Source: Litchfieldia salsa
GTDB lineage: Bacteria > Bacillota > Bacilli > Bacillales > Bacillaceae_L
Reading direction: 5' to 3'
Assembly (NCBI RefSeq): GCF_900104555.1
Contig: NZ_FNJU01000005.1
Coordinates: forward strand, 132,216-196,215
Length of the DNA: 64,000 bases
This document shows positions 26,743 through 35,587 of the stretch, piece after piece. The position numbers were made by a program, and so were the translations under genes. Every line of letters starts with the position of its first letter. Position 1 is the first letter of the stretch. Below the pieces are notes generated by a model, which ran no database searches, had not been told where the DNA came from, and was given only the letters and a program-made list of their open reading frames with translations.

Positions 26743-27408
26743 CTATTTATTTGCAATAACTTCCAATTGTTCTGAAGGATAGATCGTAATTCCCGGACTT
26801 TCTCTCTTTGCAATTTTATACATCGCAAGAGCTACTTTTCGCGCTTCAATTCCCCTTATCTTCCTTAGTGGACCATGAAATAAAAATGAGAAGGTTTTAT
26901 ACACTTTCTCTGCCATCTTTTCACCTAACCTAAATTCTTGGCGATTCCCCATTAAGAGAGAAGGTCTTATAATCGATATTGATTGAAATGGAATTTGAGT
27001 TATTTTTTGTTCAAGTTCTCCCTTCATTTTTGAATACCAGATTGGAGAATTTGGATTTGCGTTCATTGAGCTAACTAAAATAAAATGGCTAACTCCCTCT
27101 TTACGTGATAACTCCGCTAACTCTAAAGGATATTCTACATCAATCTTATACATTACTTCCTTTGAACCCGCTTTTTTAATTGTGGTTCCAAGACAACAGT
27201 AAACATGATCAACAGTAGAAAATAATTGTTTCTCTTTCGATAATTCGTCAAAATTAACGATGTGTTCTTTAAGTTTCGGATGCTGATATGAAAGCGGTGT
27301 TCTTACAATCGCAATAATTTCCTCATATTCATCACCTTCTACTAAGATTTCAAGTAAATTTCGACCAACTAACCCACTTGCTCCTGCAATAAGTGCCTTT
27401 TTTCCCAT
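26743..27408 (-). CDS. NAD(P)H-binding oxidoreductase, TIP30/HTATIP2-like atypical SDR
   Basis: This 221-aa Rossmann-fold protein begins KALIAGASGLVGRNLLEIL, with the GxxGxxG cofactor motif. VDHVYCCLGTTIKKAGS and FILVSSMNANPNS are characteristic of the atypical SDR group related to human TIP30. The SDR Tyr-Lys pair is represented by WYSKMKGELE. The enzyme activity of bacterial members is not established; they are generally described as putative NAD(P)-dependent oxidoreductases. It is a single gene, starting at ATG with AGAG upstream, and is unlinked to neighbours. Confidence 0.8.
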   Translation of the reverse strand: MGKKALIAGASGLVGRNLLEILVEGDEYEEIIAIVRTPLSYQHPKLKEHIVNFDELSKEKQLFSTVDHVYCCLGTTIKKAGSKEVMYKIDVEYPLELAELSRKEGVSHFILVSSMNANPNSPIWYSKMKGELEQKITQIPFQSISIIRPSLLMGNRQEFRLGEKMAEKVYKTFSFLFHGPLRKIRGIEARKVALAMYKIAKRESPGITIYPSEQLEVIANK

Positions 27409-27617
27409 TAAACTAATCTCTCCTTAAACACCTTACTTTTATTTATTATACTCTTCTAGTTAAGAGTTACACCAATCAAAGATTCACAAATATAGTGCTA
27501 ATTCGCACAACTAGATAAAGGTCGACAAAAATAGAAATAATCTGATGAAGGAATCGACAAGGTCAATCTTTAATATATAACGTATGACTACACTAAACAA
27601 AGGAGTAGGTGATACGA

Positions 27618-27926
27618 TTGTCAAAGTTATTAACGAGAATGATTGTAAAGGAATATGATATCACCCTTTTTCAAGCACCTTCTTTTCATCAACGGAAGGG
27701 CTACAGAGCGATTTATAGATTAACGATCAAAGCTGAATCGCATAAGGATTGCTTACAAACTGTGTTTAGTAAATTTAATGTGCCAGATCGAATTCCTTCA
27801 GATTTCAAAGGTAGATTTATAGCAACAGGTGATATTATCTATATTGATGAGGGACTAAGAGGTCAAAATTATTATCAACTCCAACCAGGTGGTTGGAACT
27901 TAATTAATCGAATCCATATTAGATAA
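27618..27926 (+). CDS. YodL-like protein (MreB-interacting sporulation family)
   Basis: This 102-aa soluble protein has the family core FNVPDRIPSDFKGRFIATGDI followed by YYQLQPGGWNLI, typical of the YodL-like domain. In B. subtilis YodL is made during sporulation and affects cell shape by acting on MreB; carrying that role over is inference. A GTG nine bases earlier is in frame but only 3 nt from AGGAG. The TTG used here gives a start like MSKLLTRM with AGGTGAT just ahead; either may be used. It is a single gene, with no clear sporulation promoter recognised. Confidence 0.7.
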   Translation: MSKLLTRMIVKEYDITLFQAPSFHQRKGYRAIYRLTIKAESHKDCLQTVFSKFNVPDRIPSDFKGRFIATGDIIYIDEGLRGQNYYQLQPGGWNLINRIHIR

Positions 27927-27986
27927 TAATAAGAGCATCAATCTACCGTTAGAGGAAGGTTGAAGCCTCTTATTACTTTGTTATTC

Positions 27987-28790
27987 TTACAATTCAAACT
28001 CCCATTCATCCCTTAGATGTAAATAGAGTGCTAGCAATGTGTTTTCAACGTCTGCTTCACTTCGCCCTTTAGCATCCAACCCGATTTTCGGGAACAGGAT
28101 ATTTGCCACCTTTACTGTTAGTTGTTTTCTTTCAAAGGCCGGTAATTGGAGAAGTCGATTGCTATATGTGTTTATTAGCTTCCAGTCTTTTAATACAAAC
28201 GATTTTAATATCCATTCCTCTAGCATTAGACTCTCTTTAGAAATCCCTCTTAATTCTATTTCTTTTTCAATAGCTGATTTCTTTCCCTTTTTCTTTTCTT
28301 TCCTTTCATGTACGACAATTGTACCGGCAACAAGGTCTCCTATTCTTTTATGCTTTGAATGGAAAAAAATCATTAATATTCCAACCAAATAACCGGTTGG
28401 TAGTGAATCAATAATTCTTAAAAGATTTCGAATGAAGCTTGAGAGAATCGTAATACTATGGCCATTTTCCTGAATGACTCGGATTCCAGCAAGTTTCTTT
28501 CCAATTGTTCTCCCTCCATTAAAATATTCAAAAGCAAAAAAATATCCCCAGTTAAGAACGAAGATTAGAATAATCGCGATTGCAAGAGGTCCTGTAGTCA
28601 CGTTTTCAAAGAAAAACAAACCAGGTCCGCCCATAAAAACAAAGAAGGTAATGATTAAAATTAGGCTATTAATTAAAATTAATAAAAGTTGATCAATGAT
28701 AAATGCAGATGCCCTACTGCCCAAGCCTGCTGCTTGAAATTGAATCGAAACATATTCAGGTGTTTTAATATCGATTTGATCTTGATCCAT
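27987..28790 (-). CDS. RDD-family membrane protein
   Basis: This 267-aa protein begins with a soluble tail, then an RDD domain of three or four helices: GLGSRASAFIIDQLLLIL carries the Arg and Asp that name the family, and GRTIGKKLAGIRVI and GDLVAGTIVV follow. The C-terminal 90 residues are soluble. RDD genes commonly sit next to SpoIIM, DUF58 and MoxR genes, as here, where spoIIM-like and DUF58/MoxR genes follow. The cluster is suspected of roles in cell-surface or stress biology, unproven. The ATG follows ACGAGGTTAAG. It is transcribed divergently from the SpoIIM-like gene. Confidence 0.85.
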   Translation of the reverse strand: MDQDQIDIKTPEYVSIQFQAAGLGSRASAFIIDQLLLILINSLILIITFFVFMGGPGLFFFENVTTGPLAIAIILIFVLNWGYFFAFEYFNGGRTIGKKLAGIRVIQENGHSITILSSFIRNLLRIIDSLPTGYLVGILMIFFHSKHKRIGDLVAGTIVVHERKEKKKGKKSAIEKEIELRGISKESLMLEEWILKSFVLKDWKLINTYSNRLLQLPAFERKQLTVKVANILFPKIGLDAKGRSEADVENTLLALYLHLRDEWEFEL

Positions 28791-28856
28791 ATAACTTAAC
28801 CTCGTTCCCTTGTTGAATTGTTTCTATTTAATTACTAAGCTATTATAATATTAAGA

Positions 28857-28993
28857 AAAGCGCAAGCGCCTTGTTCAGCCCCGACAGGCATAAGGCAAAG
28901 CACGTAGGAAATCTTGTTTTCCGTAGTGATTTGACTTATGACCCCGAGGGGCTAGGCGCTGGAGCTAGACACTAAAACTAAGTTCGAAATTTT
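28857..28993. repeat. Intergenic hairpin repeat, family C, copy 1
   Basis: A repeat of about 135 bp with arms AGCGC..GCC and GGCGCTGGAGCT, an inner GACAGGCATAAG ... CTTATGACCCCGAG palindrome, and a conserved tail CTAGACACTAAAACTAAGT. It lies between the divergent RDD and SpoIIM-like genes. Copy 2 is near 35.4 kb. Confidence 0.85.
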
Positions 28994-29059
28994 ACTTTCT
29001 TAATTTTTAAAAAATACTTCTTTTTCCAGTACATAATTAACATGAATGAAGGTGAGTAT

Positions 29060-30028
29060 ATGTCAATAAAACAATTTGTCAAACAACACCGTGAAGAATG
29101 GAAGCAGCTTGAACAATTTGTAACCAAGTTCACTAAAAGTCGTAGACAGCTTAATGAAACCGATATTGAAGGCTTTCATCATCTCTATCAGAAAGCAGCA
29201 CAGCATTTATCATATAGTCAAACCTATTTCCCTAAGGAAGATGTAACACCATACTTAAACGGATTGGTCTCAAAGTCTCATAATTTATTATACAAAGATC
29301 AAGTTTCTAGTTTTCAGCAACTTCGCCATTTCTTTACAACTACATTCATTCGGTTATTTATTGAGCAATGGAAATTCATTCTAATTGCAATGATTCTTTT
29401 CACAATTGGCGCATTAGGAAGTTTTCTAGCTGTGCAGAATGATCCATTACATATCTATTCGATCTTGCCAAGTAATATTGCCCAAAGCGTTGATCCAGAG
29501 CAGCTTGGTAAACAAGATGGTGCAGTTGACTCTTCACTTATGTCAGCTAGTATTATGACCAATAATATTCAAGTCGCTATACTCGCTTTCGCTGGTGGTG
29601 TTACCTTTGGGTTATTGACTGTCTACATCTTAATTTATAATGGTCTGCTAGTTGGAGCACTTGCTGCACTCTTTTGGCATTATGGAAAAAGTTATGAGTT
29701 TTGGGCCTATATTGTTCCTCATGGAATGATTGAGCTTACAGCCATTTTCATTGCCGGTGGAGCAGGACTATTAATGGGCTATAAGCTCTTTGTTCCTGGG
29801 AGCTACTCAAGAGGATATCAGCTAAAATTACAAGCCAAAAGATCTGTCCAATTATTACTAGGAACGATTCCCTTATTCGTAATTGCAGGAGTTATAGAAG
29901 GTTTTATCACCCCAGCGGCCATTTCATTAGAAGCTAAGTATATAGTCGCAATGCTAACTGTTGTTGGATTGATTCTATATGTCCTTATCGGAAAACTTAT
30001 TTTTATAAAAGATAATCCGTCAAATTGA
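29060..30028 (+). CDS. SpoIIM-family (stage II sporulation M) membrane protein
   Basis: This 322-aa protein has a soluble N-terminal helical region of about 100 residues, then about five transmembrane helices with the SpoIIM-family pattern NNIQVAILAFAGGVTFGLLT and PHGMIELTAIFIAGGAGLLMG. It is longer than the true SpoIIM engulfment protein (about 215 aa), and family members of this longer form accompany RDD/DUF58/MoxR genes. It is therefore unlikely to be the engulfment SpoIIM itself. An in-frame ATG six codons earlier exists; the one chosen has GGTGAG 3-4 bp ahead. The start choice is moderately sure. Confidence 0.8.
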   Translation: MSIKQFVKQHREEWKQLEQFVTKFTKSRRQLNETDIEGFHHLYQKAAQHLSYSQTYFPKEDVTPYLNGLVSKSHNLLYKDQVSSFQQLRHFFTTTFIRLFIEQWKFILIAMILFTIGALGSFLAVQNDPLHIYSILPSNIAQSVDPEQLGKQDGAVDSSLMSASIMTNNIQVAILAFAGGVTFGLLTVYILIYNGLLVGALAALFWHYGKSYEFWAYIVPHGMIELTAIFIAGGAGLLMGYKLFVPGSYSRGYQLKLQAKRSVQLLLGTIPLFVIAGVIEGFITPAAISLEAKYIVAMLTVVGLILYVLIGKLIFIKDNPSN

Positions 30029-30051
30029 ACTTGGGACCTCTCAACATTCAA

Positions 30052-31410
30052 TTACAACAGTCCGCGGTTCATGATTTGGATATAGGATGAAACAGCTGCT
30101 ACAGCAAGGTTTTCCTCTCTTGCTTCAACTAGTTGAAGACCTTGCTGTTCCCATTTAGCTTTTTCACGTTTTTTGTGAATCATTTGTTTCTGTGCCATGC
30201 TTTTAATCATCGCTCTTTGAAGTGTTATTGGTTCATCCTTAATTCTATTTAACAATGTTTCATCCTCAAGCCCAATCATTAGAAATAAATGCCTTTGCCT
30301 AATTCGTTTTAAATATAGTAAGGCACTTTCTTCATGAAGAAAGGTTCGAACATCACTAAATAACAATAAGAGACTACGTTTCTTTTGAACAGTTTGTAAA
30401 TATTGAAGAACTTCTCCATAATTCGATTCTGCAGCATCAACTTCAAGATGATAGATGGCTTGTAAGATCCGTTGTAAATGTGCCATCCCTTTTGCAGGAG
30501 GAATATATACTTTCACATTTTTTGAGAAGGCTAGAACAGCTACATAATCACCTTTCGCTAGTGCAGCAGCCGTAACAGTTAAGGCTGCTTCCAGCGCTTT
30601 CTCTAAGCGATTACCCTTTTTAAGTTCTGCTCCCATCATTCTTCCACAATCAATTAATATTGTAATATACTTTCCATGTTCTGGCTCGTACTCGTTTGTC
30701 ATAACCTCATGTAATTTGGCAGTTTGGCGCCAGTTAATCTTCCGTGGGTCGTCGCCTACCACATAATTTCTAATTTTGGCAAATTCGCCAACTCCCTGTT
30801 GCTGTTTACGAATCTTAATTCCCTCATACATTAAAAAGCGTTGAGCATTCTCTAAATATTGTTTTGTTGAAGTTAAATCTGGTATTACTTTGACCGTGTT
30901 TCCAAGCAATTCTGCCTTTTGCTTTTCCCACAAGCCTATTTTACTCTTATACCGATAATATAACTTTTCAATTTCATATTTTCCTCTAGCAGGTGCAACC
31001 GTTTCGTAGAATTGAAGATTCTTTGACTTTTCTCCTACATCTCCTTCCATTGGAAAAGGTCTTGTAAAAGTTTGAGGTAATCCATCAATTAAACGATACA
31101 CCACTGGAAAATTAGACTGATTCCAAACCTCGAGTTCTACCTTATATGTATGACCTCTTTCCATCTCATCTGGAAACGACCGTTTAAAAAAGATCTCGTC
31201 CCTCTTAGGTATAAATAGTAAATCAATCATTGTAATAGAGATAAAGGCCAAGTTAGATAATATAATAAATGTCCACGCGATATCCATGAGTGCCAAAAGG
31301 ACTAATCCAATTGAAAAAAGGATGTAGATGCCAATTAATCGTTCTGTTGGCAAGATCCCTCTATCTCGGAACTGGAATAACCCCAACAAGCTCTTCAATT
31401 GTCTGGTCAA
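30052..31410 (-). CDS. DUF58 domain protein (YeaD-like)
   Basis: This 452-aa protein has two N-terminal membrane helices (about 25-65), an extended middle region and the DUF58 core, GVGEFAKIRNYVVGDDPRKINWRQTAK-type, followed by a von Willebrand-like fold (ITILIDCGRMMG, a MIDAS-like start). DUF58 proteins partner with MoxR ATPases, whose gene overlaps it by 50 bp upstream. The start is TTG with GGAGG 9 bp ahead, inside the MoxR gene, so overlap and coupling look real. Function of the pair in Bacillus is not established; metal-dependent adhesion or chaperone-like assembly is suspected. Confidence 0.85.
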   Translation of the reverse strand: MTRQLKSLLGLFQFRDRGILPTERLIGIYILFSIGLVLLALMDIAWTFIILSNLAFISITMIDLLFIPKRDEIFFKRSFPDEMERGHTYKVELEVWNQSNFPVVYRLIDGLPQTFTRPFPMEGDVGEKSKNLQFYETVAPARGKYEIEKLYYRYKSKIGLWEKQKAELLGNTVKVIPDLTSTKQYLENAQRFLMYEGIKIRKQQQGVGEFAKIRNYVVGDDPRKINWRQTAKLHEVMTNEYEPEHGKYITILIDCGRMMGAELKKGNRLEKALEAALTVTAAALAKGDYVAVLAFSKNVKVYIPPAKGMAHLQRILQAIYHLEVDAAESNYGEVLQYLQTVQKKRSLLLLFSDVRTFLHEESALLYLKRIRQRHLFLMIGLEDETLLNRIKDEPITLQRAMIKSMAQKQMIHKKREKAKWEQQGLQLVEAREENLAVAAVSSYIQIMNRGLL

Positions 31411-32293
31411 TCGTTACTCCCTCCAATTCCGCATGTGGCGATAATTGAATTCTGTGTCTTAACGCAGGTTTTGATACCATTTTCACATCATCTGGTGTTA
31501 CATAATCTCTACCAGCTAAATATGCCCATGCTTGACCTGCTTTTCCTATTGATATCGCAGCTCTTGTACTCGCTCCATGACGAATGGATTCAGAATCACG
31601 TGTTTTTCTAACTATTTTCATGATGTAATCTATTATGCTATCACTAATAGTAATCTCTTCAATTTCACGTCTAATTGATATAAAAGTCTCCAGATTAAGT
31701 ACAGCACGATCAACTTCACTGGCAACCTTGTTACCTTCTAATACATACTTCAATACATTTACTTCTTCATCAAAGGATGGAAAATCAATATTTAATTTAA
31801 ACATAAAACGGTCTTGTTGGGCTTCTGGTAAAGGATATGTTCCTTCAAACTCAATTGGATTTTGTGTAGCTACAACAAAAAATACGTCAGAAAGCGGATA
31901 TGTTTCACCTTGGATAGTTACTTGCTTTTCTGCCATCGCTTCAAGGAGGGCTGCTTGTGTTTTTGCAGGTGTACGATTGATTTCATCTGCCAATAGGATA
32001 TTGGTAAAAATGGGACCTTTAAGAGTTTGAAATGTACTTTCCTTTAAATTGTAAATGGTACTTCCAGTAATATCACTCGGAAGAAGGTCAGGTGTGAATT
32101 GTATCCTGCTAAATTGTCCACCTAGCAGGGTAGCGAGTGTTCGTACCATATGTGTTTTCCCTGTTCCTGGTACACCTTCAAGCAAAACATGCCCACCTGA
32201 CAGAATCGCTGTTAATAGAAGTCTCAGATTTGTATGTTGTCCAATTAATCTTTTTTCATATTTATCAATTAAACTCGTAAGCTCATTATTCAT
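31361..32293 (-). CDS. MoxR-family AAA+ ATPase
   Basis: This 310-aa AAA ATPase has a Walker A motif GVPGTGKT (40-47), Walker B ILLADEINR, the sensor VVATQNPIEFEGTYPLPEAQQDRF and a C-terminal lid with RHGASTRAAI. MoxR ATPases act as chaperones for partner complexes carrying VWA/DUF58 domains. The ATG has GGAGG 6 bp upstream; a TTG two codons earlier is less well spaced. The gene overlaps the end of the DUF4350 gene by 8 bp and the start of the DUF58 gene by 50 bp, showing a tightly coupled operon. Confidence 0.92.
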   Translation of the reverse strand: MNNELTSLIDKYEKRLIGQHTNLRLLLTAILSGGHVLLEGVPGTGKTHMVRTLATLLGGQFSRIQFTPDLLPSDITGSTIYNLKESTFQTLKGPIFTNILLADEINRTPAKTQAALLEAMAEKQVTIQGETYPLSDVFFVVATQNPIEFEGTYPLPEAQQDRFMFKLNIDFPSFDEEVNVLKYVLEGNKVASEVDRAVLNLETFISIRREIEEITISDSIIDYIMKIVRKTRDSESIRHGASTRAAISIGKAGQAWAYLAGRDYVTPDDVKMVSKPALRHRIQLSPHAELEGVTIDQTIEELVGVIPVPR

Positions 32294-33437
32294 TGTCAAC
32301 CTCCAGCTCTTTACGTAGTTGATCCATTTTCTTTGACCATGCTAAATATTCTTTTTTACTAATTCGTTCCTTTTTCAATATCTCTGGAAGTCCCATTACA
32401 AATAGTTTGATTTCTTGTCGAGGAATTTTCTTCATTTTCTTTACTAAAGAGTTTTCAATATCTTCCCACTCTTTGCTATAAGGAATTCCCCACTTTTCTT
32501 GTAAAAGTAGCTTATTATAGTTAGCCTGAATCATTAATGATTCACGATACATTCTCCCTCTTGTGTACCAAGAAGCCAATGCTTTCAGTCCTTCATCACT
32601 GAAACGTACAGACTCTTCTCTAGGTACGATGATCGAACCGAATCTTTTACCCACTGCCCAAAGCCAAAGCATTGTTAATAAGACTGTTTGAAGCATTAAC
32701 AGAAGAAGCCAAGTAGGAAATATAGTCGTAAATGTTGATTTGTTTTGCTGACCATGTAAGTATTCATCAAACAGAATTGTTTCTGGATAGTCTAGGTTAT
32801 TGATTAAATTAACAATAAGAGTGATATGGTCTTGTTTCTGAATTGTGCCATTTGTCATCCATTCGGGAGTAACAACACTTATAAATTCTCCCTTACCGAT
32901 TTTACGTTTTAAAGCAATAATTCCTGATTCATCTGACAGCAGGATTGTGTCATCATTATTGGGAACTAATCTAACTAGAGATTCGACCCTGGCACGATAT
33001 TCCTTATTATTTCGTTGTACTATTTCAATGTTATCATTGTTTTCCTGATCATCAATAGGATAGGATTTCAAGTCAAACATTCCTTTTGGATTATTTTTAA
33101 ATAATAGGATGCTGTTTCCTTCTTCAATAAAACGTTTATACGAATTCATATCCTCTGTATTTGGAATAAACGTCGGCTCCACCATGATAAGCAATTGATT
33201 TTCTTTACCGCCATTTAACAAAAACTCAGGTTGATGTGACCATCTTTGAACATGACTATGTTCTGACTCCAGGTAAGTGAAAATAGCTTTTACTCCAGTA
33301 GTCGAAGGTGAATGAGAAACGTAGCTCTGATAGTTCTTTGGTTGTTGAAAAAGAAGCACATAGCTTATAATCATAAAAAGCAAGAGCACAACGATTAGCC
33401 CAAGCCATGTTCCTTTTTTTGAAGTTGGTATCAGCAA
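32286..33437 (-). CDS. DUF4350 domain-containing membrane protein
   Basis: This 383-aa protein has an N-terminal transmembrane helix (about 12-30), an extracytoplasmic DUF4350-like region (GVKAIFTYLESEHSHVQRW, VEPTFIPNTEDMNSYKRFIEEGNSILLF), a second helix (about 243-262) and a cytoplasmic C-terminal region rich in charged residues. The DUF4350 fold resembles a glutamine-amidotransferase-like domain without obvious catalytic residues. It starts with TTG after GGGGTGAG, 7 bp after the DUF4129 gene. It is part of the five-gene minus-strand operon with DUF4129, MoxR and DUF58. Confidence 0.75.
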   Translation of the reverse strand: MLIPTSKKGTWLGLIVVLLLFMIISYVLLFQQPKNYQSYVSHSPSTTGVKAIFTYLESEHSHVQRWSHQPEFLLNGGKENQLLIMVEPTFIPNTEDMNSYKRFIEEGNSILLFKNNPKGMFDLKSYPIDDQENNDNIEIVQRNNKEYRARVESLVRLVPNNDDTILLSDESGIIALKRKIGKGEFISVVTPEWMTNGTIQKQDHITLIVNLINNLDYPETILFDEYLHGQQNKSTFTTIFPTWLLLLMLQTVLLTMLWLWAVGKRFGSIIVPREESVRFSDEGLKALASWYTRGRMYRESLMIQANYNKLLLQEKWGIPYSKEWEDIENSLVKKMKKIPRQEIKLFVMGLPEILKKERISKKEYLAWSKKMDQLRKELEVDNE

Positions 33438-33444
33438 AACGAAC

Positions 33445-34107
33445 TCACCCCTCCTCTCCTCTGGACTTCAAGATTGTTGTTTCATCCTGTTCCTCAAACA
33501 GCTTCATTACACGATCATAATAATCAAGAAAATCCGTACTCTGAACTTCACGTTCTCCATAAGCAACTTCATCAAATAAGAGGGCAAGAAGATAAAATTT
33601 CTCTGCCTTCATTTGATTTATTTTCAAAAGCTCCTCATAGTAATCCCAATTGGTTTTCCAAATCTTGGCTATAAGCCACTCTTGCTCATGAAAATAAAGC
33701 AGGAGAGCTAAAAACATATGCCTTGTCGCTAGCATATAGTTTTTCAGGCCTTCTTGAACTTGTGCTTCTTTTAAATGCTGTTGATAAGACCAATTCATTT
33801 CATTAATCGTTTGAAGTGGTTGATAGCTTTGTAATCCATTTTTTCGTTTTTTGTTCCGCACCCTTAATGCAATAAAGAAGACTAACCCAACAACTAAGGC
33901 AAAAATAACGATTGATAGTACCACTGATGCCAAATTACTACTAGATTCAACCGATGGAATCATATTTGATAACAGGTCAGCAATCCAGTCTCTTACCTTA
34001 TCCCACAGTATTTCTAGTACACTCTTAGATTCTTCTTGATACATTCGATATTCTTTTGCCTCTAATATATTCTCAATGTCATTCTTTGCATCATTAGAAT
34101 TGAGCAT
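33445..34107 (-). CDS. DUF4129 domain-containing membrane protein
   Basis: This 220-aa protein has an N-terminal predicted extracytoplasmic stretch, one transmembrane helix (about 62-84) and a C-terminal DUF4129 domain (KNYMLATRHMFLALLLYFHEQEWL, TNWDYYEEL). DUF4129 is best known as the C-terminal domain of transglutaminase-like YebA proteins in MoxR/DUF58 clusters; here it is a separate protein and no transglutaminase is present. The ATG has AGGTGATCTAG. It lies 7 bp before the DUF4350 gene and 31 bp after the multi-pass membrane protein gene. Confidence 0.75.
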   Translation of the reverse strand: MLNSNDAKNDIENILEAKEYRMYQEESKSVLEILWDKVRDWIADLLSNMIPSVESSSNLASVVLSIVIFALVVGLVFFIALRVRNKKRKNGLQSYQPLQTINEMNWSYQQHLKEAQVQEGLKNYMLATRHMFLALLLYFHEQEWLIAKIWKTNWDYYEELLKINQMKAEKFYLLALLFDEVAYGEREVQSTDFLDYYDRVMKLFEEQDETTILKSRGEEG

Positions 34108-34138
34108 CTAGATCACCTAACTTTCACCCAAGACAAGG

Positions 34139-35056
34139 TTATTTCTCAATATTGTAGTCTTCAATCAAATCCTTCAAGTCATCTGCTTCATGTCTTGTTT
34201 TTAAATCTAGATACATAATTGTATAACCTACTGATAATATCATCATTGTTACTAATGAAACGATATTAACAATTAACATTAATAAGACACTGTTCCCAAG
34301 AGCAAGTCCTAATGATGTTTCCACTGCAAAACTAATACTACTGATAATCATATAAAAGATAATATAGAGCCCCATCAATTTCCAGGTTCTACCTGTTGAT
34401 AATCTCCAACTGCGGGCAAAACCAGGGGACTGTTTGTCAAATACAACTGATCCAAAATAAAAACTCCAGCGAGTAAGTAGTAATCCGATTCCAACCGCAG
34501 CTCCAAGAAAGATTAGAATCCCTAACCCGATAGCAAGTAAAGGATTGACTGCTGATACTACAAAACCAATCATGACGATTGCAATAATTGGAACAATAAC
34601 GAGACCAAAAACAATGAGACCAAACAAGATACTACTTCCGATAATCGGCCAAAATCTTCCAAATGCTTCTTTTATAACTTGGCCAATTGTATAGTCTTCA
34701 TTTTTTCTAATATGATTTATTGCAAACATAATGGCTGCTTGAGCTATAGGTAATAACAACACACTTAATAATCCTACTATTAATAAGCTGATATCCTGAC
34801 CTAAATTAGTAGGAGTTTCTGTATATGTAGGATCTTTAAAGCTTGCTAATATCTGTTCAAACCATGCATCTCCTTCGCCAACTTCCCTAAAGAAGTTTAT
34901 GCCAGATGAAAGTTGAATAATTGCTTGTATGATGTAGATTGGACCTCCAAAGATTAACGCAATCAAAAAAAAGTCCTTAAACTTATTTTTACTCAACCTA
35001 AATGTTTGGTCCAAAATTTCTCCAAAGCCCTTTGGACTCGTAAACTGTGTATTCAT
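34139..35056 (-). CDS. Multi-pass membrane protein (DUF975/GPDPase membrane-domain-like)
   Basis: This 305-aa protein has six predicted helices, with the sequence FGEILDQTFRLSKNKFKDFFLIALI at its start. That beginning is typical of the membrane domain found in some glycerophosphodiester phosphodiesterases and in DUF975/YciC-type proteins. It lacks the phosphodiesterase catalytic domain. A start at 35086 is possible, but GGAGG AAATCAA precedes the ATG used here. It is the first gene of the operon that continues through DUF4129, DUF4350, MoxR and DUF58. Its function is unknown. Confidence 0.75.
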   Translation of the reverse strand: MNTQFTSPKGFGEILDQTFRLSKNKFKDFFLIALIFGGPIYIIQAIIQLSSGINFFREVGEGDAWFEQILASFKDPTYTETPTNLGQDISLLIVGLLSVLLLPIAQAAIMFAINHIRKNEDYTIGQVIKEAFGRFWPIIGSSILFGLIVFGLVIVPIIAIVMIGFVVSAVNPLLAIGLGILIFLGAAVGIGLLLTRWSFYFGSVVFDKQSPGFARSWRLSTGRTWKLMGLYIIFYMIISSISFAVETSLGLALGNSVLLMLIVNIVSLVTMMILSVGYTIMYLDLKTRHEADDLKDLIEDYNIEK

Positions 35057-35192
35057 TTGATTTCCTCCATTCAATATGCTTGTCATCTAATATGTATATG
35101 GCTTATTTTAACATTATTTCACTATATTTAAAGAAAAATTTGACAATAATAGACAATTAATCTATTAACTATTAATTATATCTTTTTATAAG

Positions 35193-35356
35193 AAGGCTGT
35201 TTTTGTATAGATATGTGAGTTATGAAAGCCGCAGGCTGAATACACTCCGCGTCCGGCGGGTGACCAGTGATCCCGCAGGAGTCTACGTGTATTCAGCCTG
35301 CTTGTAGTACCGTTTTTATTTTGGGTCTAAAACAACAAACTTTGAGAAAACAACCT
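35193..35356. repeat. MITE-like palindromic repeat, family A, copy 4 (internally deleted)
   Basis: Both palindrome arms and outer ends (AGGCTGTTTTT ... GAAAACAACCT) are present. The core between GTGACCAGTGA and CCCGCAGGAG lacks about 45 bp found in the full copies. Confidence 0.8.
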
Positions 35357-35358
35357 AA

Positions 35359-35500
35359 GAAAAGCGCAAGGCGCCCGTTTATCGGCGACAGGCATAAGAC
35401 GAGCCGGCTTGAAGGTTGTTTTTTAACCTTCTAGACGGATTGGCTTATGACCCCGAGCCGATGGCGCCTGGAGCTAGACACTAAAACTAAGTATGAAAAT
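35359..35500. repeat. Intergenic hairpin repeat, family C, copy 2
   Basis: It has the same plan as copy 1: AAAAGCGCAAGGCGCC arm, GACAGGCATAAG ... GGCTTATGACCCCGAG inner palindrome and the tail GGAGCTAGACACTAAAACTA. An inner hairpin (AAGGTTG ... AACCTT) differs. It directly abuts family A copy 4. Confidence 0.85.
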
Positions 35501-35520
35501 TCTATACTTTCTTATCTTAT

Positions 35521-35570
35521 AAAAAAAAAGTGTCTGACCTTTTCTATTTCTAGAATTTGTCAGACACTTT
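35521..35570 (-). terminator. Terminator of the SulP gene
   Basis: AAAGTGTCTGAC and GTCAGACACTTT form a 12-bp stem followed on the minus strand by TTTTTT, 18 bp past the stop. Confidence 0.88.
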
Positions 35571-35587
35571 GTTATATCTTTATTATT

